NCBI GenBank assembly: GCA_958295465.1
Contig: OY282353.1
Coordinates: 62,001-126,000, forward strand
Length of the DNA: 64,000 nt
Direction of reading: 5' to 3'
Source: an uncultured Gammaproteobacteria bacterium
GTDB taxonomy: Bacteria; Pseudomonadota; Gammaproteobacteria; HK1
Shown: positions 17,211 to 24,657 of the stretch, piece after piece
Position numbering within the stretch: position 1 is the first letter of the stretch
Layout: every line of letters begins with the position of its first letter
Program-made: the position numbers and the translations under genes
Notes under the pieces: generated by a model
The model's database searches: none
Told to the model about the DNA's origin: nothing
Seen by the model: only the letters and a program-made list of their open reading frames with translations

Positions 17211-20200
17211 TCAGTGTCCGTGCGCGTCCGGGGAGCGGCCGAGGCGGAGCGCGTTTCCGGCCACCACGAGCGAGCTCAGGGACATGCCGATCGCGGCGGC
17301 CCAGGGCGGCACCGCGCCGGCGGCGGCGAGGGGAAGCGCGACGAGGTTGTAACCTAGGGCCCAGGCGAGATTCTGCTTCACGATACGCCGGGCGCGGCGG
17401 GCGACGTCGAGCCCCTCGAGCAGCCCGCCCGGACCGTCGCCGATGAGCACCGCGTCGGCGCGGGCCGCGGCCGCCGCCGCCCCACGCCCCATCGCCACCG
17501 AGACGTGGGCGCCGGCCAGCGCGGGGGCGTCGTTGACCCCGTCCCCGAGCATCAGCACCCGCTCGCCGCGCGCGGCGAGCCGGGCCGCCTCGGCGAGTTT
17601 ATCCTCTGGAGAGAGCCCGGCGAGATGGTGCGCGACCCCGAGCGCGGCGGCGGCGCGTTCGACCGCGCCGGCGGAATCGCCGGATGCGATGGTGGTTTCG
17701 ATGCCGCGCGCGCGGAGCCCCTCGATCAGCTTCCCCGCATCGGCGCGCAGGGTGTCGGCGAGGACGAAGCGAGCGAGCAGGCTCCCTTCCCGGGCGAGGA
17801 AGACGCGGGTTCCACCATGCTCGACCTCGTCGCTCCGGTCGCCGTCCCCATCGCCACCGGCGTTTCCGTCGCCTCCGCCGCGCCGGTCATCCTTGCGCCC
17901 GGCGCCGGAACCGCGGCCGGCCGCATGCGATTCCGGAGCAGAGGGTCGAGTGAGAGATTCCAGGCGTTCGACGCTCTCGACGGCCGCGTCACCGGCCGTC
18001 GAGGGAGAAGCGTCGTCGCCGCCGGCGTCGGCATCGGATACTCCCGCGGCAAGTGCACAGGCCCGGGCGACGTACTCCGCACTGCCCACGGCGTAGCGAA
18101 CGCCGCCGATCCGGCCCGCGACACCGCCGGTATGCGTCCTGGCGTCCTCCACCACGGAATCGGCGCAGTGCGCCACCGGATCGGAAGTCTTCGTCCCGGG
18201 TCCGAAGTCGCTTGCTTCCGGGCCGGCGGCTCCTGTCCCGGGTCCGGAGCGGCAATCTTCCGAGCCGGGCGTCCGCGTTGCGCTTCCGGGCATACCGGAT
18301 GGTGTAACGGCTTCCTTTCGCCGCCCGATGGCGTCCGCCGCCGCAATGATCGCCGAGGCCGCGGGATGCGTGGCGTAGCGTTCCAGGGCCGCCGCGAGCG
18401 CAAGGCACCTCGACGCTGAAACCGCCGCGAGAGGCACGACCGATCGCAGGCGGAACCGTCCTTCGGTGAGGGTGCCGGTCTTGTCGGCGAGGCAGTGGGT
18501 GGCGAGCGCGAGCCGCTCGACCGCGTTCGCCCGGGTGGCGATGAGTCCGGCGCGGGCGAGGGCGCCGAGGGCCGCGGTCATCGCGGCCGGGGTGGCGAGC
18601 GACAGAGCGCAGGGGCAGGTGATCACCAGGACCGAGACCAGCACCGGTATCGTCCTGGCCGGATCGTGGAGCAGCCACCCGATCGCGACGCCGGCCGCGA
18701 GCACGAGGACACCGGCGATGAACCATGCCGCGGCCCGGTCCGCGAGCAGGGCAATCGCGGGTCGCTCGCGGGCCGCCTGCCCGGCGCGCCGGAGCACCCC
18801 GCCGAGCACGGTTGCGTCCCCGGTGCAGGTCACCTCCACTTCGACCACTCCGGAATCGTTGACGCTGCCGGCGAGCACCCGGCCCCCGGGCGAACGCGCC
18901 ACCGGATTCGACTCCCCGGTGAGCAGCGATTCGTCGAACGAGGAGTGTCCGGCGCGGATCACGCCGTCGGCGGGAACCACCTCGCCAGGGCGCACCCGCA
19001 CCCGATCGCCTGGCCGAAGCGCCGCGGCCGGCACCCGATCGATCCCCGCGCCCCCTTCACCGCCGTCGTGCCCACTCCCGATCGCGGCCCCGTCCCCGGC
19101 TTCGCTCCCGGCTTCGCTCCCGGTCTCCGCCCTGTTTCCGGCGCCGCGTTCAGTCCCGCTCCTGCGTTCAGCCCCGCTCGCGGCTTCGCTTCCGGTCTCC
19201 GACCTGTTCCCGGCTCCGCCCTCGGTCCCGCTCGCGGCTTCGCTCCCGGTCTCCGACCTGTTCCCGGCTCCGCCCTCGGTCCCGCTCGCGGCTTCGCTCC
19301 CGGTCTCCGACCTGTTCCCGGCTCCGCCCTCGGTCCCGCTCGCGGCTTCGCTCCCGGTCTCCGACCTGTTTCCGGCGCCACGCTCGGTCCCGCTCCTGCG
19401 CTCGGCCCCGTTCGCGGCTCCGCTCCCGGCCCTGCCCCCGGTCACGCCGTCGGTTCGGCCTTCGCGCACCCGGGTGGCGACGAGCGGCGCGGAGCGGGCG
19501 AGGGCGCGGATCGCCGCGGTGGCCCGCCGCCGGGCGAGCAGCTCCAGGTAGCGGGCGCCGCTCAGCAGGGTGACGAACATCACCACGGAGTCGAACCAGA
19601 TCGCGCCTTCGCCGGTGATCGTCGCGAAGACGCTCCCGAGGAAGGCAATCGAGAGGCCCAGCGCCACCGGCACGTCCATGGTCAGGCGCCGGCCGCGAAG
19701 CGCCGCAGCGGCGCCGGTGAAGAAGGTCCGTCCCGGCCAGACCAGCACCGGGACCGTGAGCATCATCGCCAGCCACCGGAAGAGCTGCTCGAAGCCGGCA
19801 TCCATGCCGCCGTAGCGGTCGCTTGCGTACAGCGCGATGCTCAGCAGCATCACCTGCATCCCGAACAAGGCGGAGATGCCGAGCCCCCGGATGCGGGTGC
19901 GGCGCTCCGACTCGATGGCCGCCTCTTCTTCGTGCGCGGTATAGGGGACGGCGCGATATCCGGCCTTGGCAAGGGCTTCGAGCAGGGCGTGCAGGCGCGT
20001 GGCGCGGGCATCGAAGCGCACCTCGGCCCGCCGGAGAGGGAAGTCGACGGCGGCGGCGCCCACCCCCGGGACCGACGCGAGCAGGCGCTCGACCAGCCAC
20101 GCGCATCCCGCGCATCGCATCCCCTCGACGGTGAGGATGACCGCGCTCGAACCGTGCCTGGCGCCGCCGCGAACGTCGCCATCGCCCGCGCGGCGCACCA

Positions 20201-20531
20201 GCGTCGCCTCCACCTCCGGGACCCGCCAGACGTCGATCTCCGCCCGATGGCGGGGGTCGGCGGTGGCTGCGCCGTGCGCGTCCGAATGGGTGCGCAGCCC
20301 GTACCAGGCCGCGAGTCCGGCGTTCGCGATGGTCTCGACCGCGGTGCGGCATGGATCGCCGCACACCCGCACCTCGCGGCCCGCCACCATCGCGACCGGC
20401 GATCGGTGGCCGAGGGGCGCGCCGCAATGGTGGCAGCCGGGCGGCGCAGGGCCTTCAACCGTCGAAAGGACTTCCGCGATCAAGGGTTCCCGCCCCCTGA
20501 AACAGATTCGGCAACGGTGACACTTCAGCAC
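17211..20531 (-). CDS. ccoI: Copper-transporting P1B ATPase CcoI/FixI with long in-frame insertions
   Basis: A 1106-residue P-type ATPase that exports Cu(I) for cbb3 assembly. It has an N-terminal CHHCGAP...VCGDPC region typical of FixI, a heavy-metal domain with MRCAGCAW, the membrane motif CPCALSLATP, the phosphorylation site DKTGTLTEG and the hinge GDGVNDAPAL. Relatives are about 730-830 residues. The excess is three low-complexity stretches: residues about 362-500 (between the first transmembrane block and the actuator domain), about 735-805 and about 828-905 (both in the nucleotide-binding domain). All keep frame and avoid the catalytic motifs. The first holds exact 54-bp tandem repeats. 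Whether the protein works is uncertain, but the frame is open throughout. The start is uncertain; the ATG at 20531 is the longest. Confidence 0.88.
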   Translation of the reverse strand: MLKCHRCRICFRGREPLIAEVLSTVEGPAPPGCHHCGAPLGHRSPVAMVAGREVRVCGDPCRTAVETIANAGLAAWYGLRTHSDAHGAATADPRHRAEIDVWRVPEVEATLVRRAGDGDVRGGARHGSSAVILTVEGMRCAGCAWLVERLLASVPGVGAAAVDFPLRRAEVRFDARATRLHALLEALAKAGYRAVPYTAHEEEAAIESERRTRIRGLGISALFGMQVMLLSIALYASDRYGGMDAGFEQLFRWLAMMLTVPVLVWPGRTFFTGAAAALRGRRLTMDVPVALGLSIAFLGSVFATITGEGAIWFDSVVMFVTLLSGARYLELLARRRATAAIRALARSAPLVATRVREGRTDGVTGGRAGSGAANGAERRSGTERGAGNRSETGSEAASGTEGGAGNRSETGSEAASGTEGGAGNRSETGSEAASGTEGGAGNRSETGSEAASGAERRSGTERGAGNRAETGSEAGSEAGDGAAIGSGHDGGEGGAGIDRVPAAALRPGDRVRVRPGEVVPADGVIRAGHSSFDESLLTGESNPVARSPGGRVLAGSVNDSGVVEVEVTCTGDATVLGGVLRRAGQAARERPAIALLADRAAAWFIAGVLVLAAGVAIGWLLHDPARTIPVLVSVLVITCPCALSLATPAAMTAALGALARAGLIATRANAVERLALATHCLADKTGTLTEGRFRLRSVVPLAAVSASRCLALAAALERYATHPAASAIIAAADAIGRRKEAVTPSGMPGSATRTPGSEDCRSGPGTGAAGPEASDFGPGTKTSDPVAHCADSVVEDARTHTGGVAGRIGGVRYAVGSAEYVARACALAAGVSDADAGGDDASPSTAGDAAVESVERLESLTRPSAPESHAAGRGSGAGRKDDRRGGGDGNAGGDGDGDRSDEVEHGGTRVFLAREGSLLARFVLADTLRADAGKLIEGLRARGIETTIASGDSAGAVERAAAALGVAHHLAGLSPEDKLAEAARLAARGERVLMLGDGVNDAPALAGAHVSVAMGRGAAAAAARADAVLIGDGPGGLLEGLDVARRARRIVKQNLAWALGYNLVALPLAAAGAVPPWAAAIGMSLSSLVVAGNALRLGRSPDAHGH
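19125..19400 (-). repeat. 54-bp in-frame tandem repeat (VNTR) inside ccoI
   Basis: The word GCTCGCGGCTTCGCT(C/T)CC recurs at 19176, 19230, 19284 and 19338, an exact 54-bp period. Degenerate half-units lie on both sides. On the minus strand each unit encodes the 18-residue repeat GAGNRSETGSEAASGTEG. Since 54 is a multiple of 3, gain or loss of units keeps the ATPase frame open. Confidence 0.92.
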
Positions 20532-20793
20532 TTTGCCGGGAAGGTGTCACGAATGGCTCCACATTCGGGACGTCCCGTGCGAATCGACGACGAATCGATC
20601 GAGACCGTCCGGATTCCCCGCTCCCCGCCTTCACGGCCCGGCTGTTGAACCCCGCCCCCCGCTTCCACGGGCACGGGCATGGCGGGCACGGCGGGGCGTG
20701 CGACCGGCGCTCCTGCGCGACTGAGCTGTCCGGACTGACGCTCCGACGCGCGCCTCGAACCTCGGGGCGCGGCACCTGAATCCGCGGGGTCCG

Positions 20794-21402
20794 TCAGGCG
20801 GCGTCGAAGGAATCGACCAGTTCCCGCAACGCCTCCGCACCGCGGCGGAACACCGGCCAGCCGTCGCCGACCAGCACCGCATCGATGCCCGGCAGCGCTG
20901 CAAGGCGCCGCGCCGACGCCCGCGCCGCCCCAGGGTCGGTGAGTTTTCCGTCGGGCAGCAGGCAGAGCCGACCGCCCTCGTGGGCGCGGATCAGATCGCC
21001 GGTGACAAGGGTTGTCCCGTCGAGGGTCAGCGCAAGCTCGCCGGGTGTCTTCGAGCCCGACACCGCGTGGGCGATCAAGCCTGGAACGACCGCGTCGTCC
21101 TGGCCGAGCCAGCCGTCGCACCGGATCGGGAACCGATCCTGCTCGCCGCGCGGCCCGAGGACCCTCGCGCCGAACCTCTCCGCAAGCGCCGCGGCGTCAC
21201 GCACGTGATCGGAATTGGTGACCACGATCGTCGTGGCGCCGCCGAGCTCTCCCAGGTGCGCCTCGTCGTGCGCCGACATCGGCACCGGGTCCACGAGCAC
21301 GTTGCCGCCGCGACGCGCCCAGGCGACGCCGTGGAAATCAACATTGCGGGATTCGTCGAAGACGCTCCAGCCGAAGAGATCGCATCGATGCAGTCGTTTC
21401 AT
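20794..21402 (-). CDS. MBL-fold-like hydrolase lacking the HxHxDH motif
   Basis: A 202-residue protein with a beta-lactamase-like layout: a start strand (DESRNVDFHGVAWARRGG), VLVDPVPMSAHDEAHL, IVVTNSDHVRDA, and a late LVTGDLIRAHEGGRL and VLVGDGWPVF. The metal-binding HxHxDH is replaced by TNSDHVRDA, so metal chemistry is doubtful. Proteins of this type are annotated as MBL-fold hydrolases without a defined substrate. Its ATG at 21402 overlaps the stop of a broken pqqB frame (ATGA), so it probably relied on that upstream frame for translation. Confidence 0.6.
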   Translation of the reverse strand: MKRLHRCDLFGWSVFDESRNVDFHGVAWARRGGNVLVDPVPMSAHDEAHLGELGGATTIVVTNSDHVRDAAALAERFGARVLGPRGEQDRFPIRCDGWLGQDDAVVPGLIAHAVSGSKTPGELALTLDGTTLVTGDLIRAHEGGRLCLLPDGKLTDPGAARASARRLAALPGIDAVLVGDGWPVFRRGAEALRELVDSFDAA

Positions 21403-21754
21403 TTCGGAACGTGCCTCCGTTCGGTCGCGTAGAGCCGTAGCGGCTGCGATTCACGCAGGTCGAGCAGGCCGGTGATGTGGCCGACGTCGGTGTTGGTCAG
21501 CACCACCGCCTTGATCGGACTGTGCCGCAGGCCCTCGCGCGGGTGCAGGAAGGGGTTCTCGCCGATCTGCTGGCGGAGATCCGGGGATGCGTTGCAGAGC
21601 ACCCGATCGGCGCCGTTCGCGTTCGGCGCGATGCAGGACCGGGTCCTCGGCCGCGCGGCCGGATCGCCGCCGCGGGCGCGGCGGCTGTTCGGGTGGTTGC
21701 AGTTCCATTGGGGATAGCCGCCGCCCGCGCCGGCCCCGGCACTCGGACCTTCAT
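21399..21754 (-). pseudogene. pqqB: Truncated and frameshifted pqqB
   Basis: The text from about 21735 to 21399 is clearly the N-terminal third of PqqB: GAGGGYPQWNCNHPN, then NASPDLRQQIGENPFLHPR, HSPIKAVVLTNTDVGHITGL and LRESQPLRLYAT. PqqB is an MBL-fold protein of about 300 residues in pyrroloquinoline quinone biosynthesis. The family start MKVRV is present at 21754 but in another frame: one base appears lost in the G/C run near 21735. The frame stops after about 110 residues, so two lesions are present. No other pqq genes occur in the window. Confidence 0.82.
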
Positions 21755-21787
21755 GGACGGCGATTGTACCGCGCGGGAGGCGGGCCG

Positions 21788-21813
21788 CTTGAAAAATCGC
21801 GCGGCGATCCAAC
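21788..21813 (+). promoter_or_regulatory. Possible sigma-32 promoter of hsp20
   Basis: CTTGAAAAA at 21788-21796 matches the heat-shock -35 consensus. A weak -10-like ATCCAAC follows about 10 bases later. Its position 55-80 bp before a small heat-shock gene supports the reading, but the -10 match is poor. Confidence 0.3.
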
Positions 21814-21867
21814 CTGATGAGCAAGCGGCGAAGGGCCGCCATTCAACCCGACAACGGAGGCTTCGAC

Positions 21868-22314
21868 ATGTTGCTGACCCGATACGAGCCCTGGAGCGCG
21901 ATGCGCCAGCTCCAGAACGAGATGAGCCGCGTGTTCGACAGCGCGGTAGCCGGAGCCGAGGACGGCTCGAACGTGGTGACCAGCCGCTGGACCCCGGCGG
22001 TGGACATCAGGGAAGACGCCGAACGTTTCGTGATCGCCGCCGACGTCCCGGGGGTCGATCCCGAGGACATCGAGCTGACGATGGAGAACGGCGTGCTCAC
22101 CATCAAGGGCGAGCGCACGCTCGAGGCCAAGGACGAGGGCGACAACGGCTATCGCCGGGTGGAGCGGGTGTACGGCAGCTTCTATCGCCGGTTCACCCTG
22201 CCCGACACCGCCGACGCCGAGGCCATCTCCGCCAACGGCAGGCACGGGGTGCTGGAGGTGGTGATCCCGAAGCGCGCCGCGTTGCAGCCGAAGCGGATCG
22301 CGGTCGCCCACTGA
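21868..22314 (+). CDS. Hsp20/alpha-crystallin small heat-shock protein
   Basis: A 148-residue ATP-independent chaperone. The N-terminal arm (MLLTRYEPWSAMRQLQNEM) precedes an alpha-crystallin domain from about residue 40: PAVDIREDAERFVIAADVPG, then LTIKGER, RVERVYGSFYRRFTLPD and the C-terminal GVLEVVIPK with an I-x-V tail (RIAVAH). The start is the ATG at 21868, preceded at ideal distance by ACGGAGG. It stands alone and a strong hairpin follows, so it is probably monocistronic. Confidence 0.93.
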   Translation: MLLTRYEPWSAMRQLQNEMSRVFDSAVAGAEDGSNVVTSRWTPAVDIREDAERFVIAADVPGVDPEDIELTMENGVLTIKGERTLEAKDEGDNGYRRVERVYGSFYRRFTLPDTADAEAISANGRHGVLEVVIPKRAALQPKRIAVAH

Positions 22315-22330
22315 ACCGGGTACGTGAACC

Positions 22331-22356
22331 GATGGGGCGGCGCCCGCCGCCCCATC
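22331..22356 (+). terminator. Hairpin terminator after hsp20
   Basis: GATGGGGCGGC at 22331-22341 pairs perfectly with GCCGCCCCATC at 22346-22356 across a 4-base loop, 17 bp after the hsp20 stop. There is no T-run, so it may act as a pause or mRNA 3' end and not as a classical intrinsic terminator. Confidence 0.55.
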
Positions 22357-22733
22357 CCCGGTACGGAACGGGCCACGGAGCGGGCGTTCCTTGTCGGGGA
22401 GCTCCTCATCGATTGCCTGCTTTATGGTTCAACCCCGCTTCACGTTCAACGGCGCCCGTGGCCAGCCGGTCACCTTCCATCCGCGTCCTTGCGTTGCGCC
22501 GCATCGGCGACCGACCCACAGCCCCACAGCCCCACAGCCCCACAGCCCGCCCCCGCATTCTGACGCCCACCCCGCAGCTCGGCTCTCACATCCCAGCCCC
22601 CCGCTCGCGCAGCTCGACCCCCGCCATCCCGCCCGGATCGCCGACTCATCCCCTCGACAGGGCGACGATGCGCAACCCCTGACGGTGGCCTTCTCCTGCC
22701 GGCGATCTTCTTGCGGCACTCGAACCGGAGCAT
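22357..22733. other. Non-coding stretch with a short tandem repeat
   Basis: I see no gene on either strand here. CCCCACAG is repeated four times in tandem at about 22517-22548 in a C-rich tract. The rest is unstructured intergenic DNA between hsp20 and the convergent small transporter gene. Confidence 0.6.
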
Positions 22734-23207
22734 TCAGGACCGGAATCCGTTGGAGAAGATCATCGCGATGCCGATGACCACCACCACCGTGCCCGCAATC
22801 TGCATGGCGCCGAGCGACTCCCTCAACGCGAAGAAGGAGAGCAGCATCGTGAGGACCACGGTGCCGGTCACGATCACCGGCACCGCGACGTTCGCGGCGA
22901 CCGGCCCGGTCCCGCCGACCCCGCGAAACAGGTAGAAATACCCGATCTCCGCGAGCCCGATGCACAGGCCCGCCGCCGCCGCCCAGACATAAGCCGTCGT
23001 GGAGAGCTTCAGCACATGGCCGCCGCGGGCGAGCAGCACCAGCGCGAACGTGCCGGACGCGGCGAGGGCGGCGAGCTGCAGGCAGATGGTCGCGAGCACC
23101 GTGGTCGTCGCCGATTCCGGAACGTGATTGCTGGACACCTTCACGAGCAGGTTGTACCCGGCGTAGAGCGCCGTAATCGCGGTCAACAGGAGGATTCCCG
23201 TCCACAT
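22734..23207 (-). CDS. EamA/DMT-type small membrane protein
   Basis: A 157-residue protein with about five membrane segments. It begins MWTGILLLTAITALYAGYNL and ends GAMQIAGTVVVVIGIAMIF, a single EamA-like half. Conserved-looking pieces are LAEIGYFYLFRG and ANVAVPVIVTGTVV. Such half-size proteins of the drug/metabolite transporter superfamily usually act as dimers; the substrate is unknown. The ATG at 23207 is preceded by GGGGAGAC. Longer frames upstream have no membrane character. Confidence 0.7.
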   Translation of the reverse strand: MWTGILLLTAITALYAGYNLLVKVSSNHVPESATTTVLATICLQLAALAASGTFALVLLARGGHVLKLSTTAYVWAAAAGLCIGLAEIGYFYLFRGVGGTGPVAANVAVPVIVTGTVVLTMLLSFFALRESLGAMQIAGTVVVVIGIAMIFSNGFRS

Positions 23208-23559
23208 CTCGAAGTCTCCCCAATCCGGCGTGGCATGAACCAGGCACGCCGGAGCCCCGTTTCCGCGGGGATCCGGCTCGGCCGTATCGCCATACGGATC
23301 CTTGCACATCCGGCACTTCGCAGCTTGCACCGCAGATTCATCACGTGAATTCAACCAGCGATACGACCAGCCATGCGACATCGGGGGTCGAAGACGAATC
23401 CCTGGACGTGAGCTCGCCATATTGCACGGGCCGCTCCGGACACCGGGCCGGCGGCATCCCCCGCGGCTCTCCGGGACGAGGCTTCGCGGGGCGCTCTCAA
23501 TCCCTGCCGTTCCCGGATTGCGCTCCGCAGGTGCTGATTTCGAGGAGATTCCCGTCCGG

Positions 23560-24030
23560 ATTGGTCGCGGGATCCGACGAGGGGGAGGCCAAGGCGTGGC
23601 TGCGCCATGCCGGGATGCCGGCGCCCGCCGGCCGTGACGCCGACGGGCGGGAAGCGCCGGATGCCGCCGCGGAGATCGGCTTTCCGGTTGCGGTGAAGAT
23701 GCTGAGCGATCGCCTGCCCCACAAGATCGAGGCCGGCGCCGTGGTCCTGAGGCTTTCGAACCGCGAGGGGGCGGAGGATGCCGTCGCCCGGGTCCGCGCC
23801 GCGGTCCGGCGCCACGATGCCGGAGCGCTGTCCGATCGCTTTCTGGTCGAGGAGACGATCGAGCCGCCGCTGGCGGAGATTCTGGCCGGCGTCCGGACCG
23901 ACCCGCGGTTCGGGCTCGCGATGACCCTCGGGAGCGGGGCGTGCTGGCGGAGCTGGTGGCCGACGCGGTCACGATCCTGATGCCCGCGGGCCGGGCCGGC
24001 GTCTTCCCGAACTACGGCGGGGAGCGCCAC
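23560..24030 (+). pseudogene. Remnant of an NDP-forming acyl-CoA synthetase (ATP-grasp domain)
   Basis: The reading frame to about 23938 gives an ATP-grasp fragment: DEGEAKAWLRHAGMPAPAGR, AAEIGFPVAVKMLSDRLPHK, IEAGAVVLRL, then FLVEETIEPPLAEILAGV and DPRFGLAMTLGSG. The sequence continues in another frame as LAELVADAVTILMP, so one base has been lost near 23938. The fragment equals about 150 residues of acetate-CoA ligase (ADP-forming)-type proteins of 700 residues. The CoA-binding domains are missing, so it is dead. Confidence 0.75.
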
Positions 24031-24073
24031 CGGCGGATCATCTGCCGGGGCCGGACGGCTCGCGCGAAGCGGC

Positions 24074-24307
24074 CTACCTCCGAATACCCTCGATGCCGAG
24101 CTCCAGCTCCATCGTCTCGCTGGCCGGGCCGAGGTTGTAGCTGATCCCGAAGTCTCCGCGGGTCAGGGTGACGGTGCCGATGAAGCCGGTCCGGTAGCCG
24201 CCCCAGGGGTCCTTGCCCTCGCCGATCTTGCGAAGCTCGATCGAGAAGCGCTGGAGTGCGCCACTCAGCGTGCGTGCGCTGACCGCGCCGGGTCCGGAGG
24301 CCATCAC
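24074..24307 (-). pseudogene. C-terminal fragment of a YceI-family protein
   Basis: This 77-residue frame ends with FSIELRKIGEGKDPWGGYRT, then GFIGTVTLTRGDFGISYNLG and METLELGIEG-like text (as read: ETMELELGIEG). That is the last third of YceI, a periplasmic lipocalin-like isoprenoid-binding protein; the R-x-D-F-G-I motif is diagnostic. The N-terminal two thirds and signal peptide are absent, and the first 20 or so codons are unrelated. Confidence 0.7.
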
Positions 24308-24310
24308 ACC

Positions 24311-24605
24311 CTTGCAGCCGGAGGCCCGCTACGTGCTGCTTGACGGCCCGGCCTTGCCGGATGACGATGCCCGCCGCAATCTGGCGGCGGCGCTCATCGC
24401 GGTGCAGAGCCGCGTCGAGGCGGCGCGGATGCCGGAGCGGGTGGCGGGGTTGCCGGGGCTGCTGCGTCGCTCGGGGGACGAGGCATTGGGGGAGGCGTTG
24501 CGCGAGGCGGTGAGGGGGATGCTGGAGAGGCGATTCGGCGGCGAGAGATTGCTCGAACGGGGAATGGGGTATCGCGAAGCTGGATGGGGATGGAGTCACG
24601 CAGGC
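24311..24605 (+). pseudogene. Possible C-terminal fragment of an Rpn/YhgA-type nuclease
   Basis: An open frame reads YVLLDGPALPDDDARRNLAA, then ALIAVQSRVEAAR and EALGEALREAVRGMLERRFGG. It resembles the C-terminal helical part of Rpn-family recombination-promoting nucleases (Y-L-L-D..., R-N-L-V-A-A-L-F). No catalytic PD-(D/E)xK part is present. It is flanked by other gene scraps. I am unsure of the family. Confidence 0.3.
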
Positions 24606-24657
24606 GTTGAACTACCGGCCTGCCGGCGCCGTCCGGCGCACCGGGGAGCGCGCGAAC

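Noticed and set aside
18495..20648. Plus-strand open frame with PGSALGPARGFAPGLRP-type repeats
   Set aside because: It is the antisense shadow of the ccoI tandem repeat; the minus strand carries all P-type ATPase motifs.
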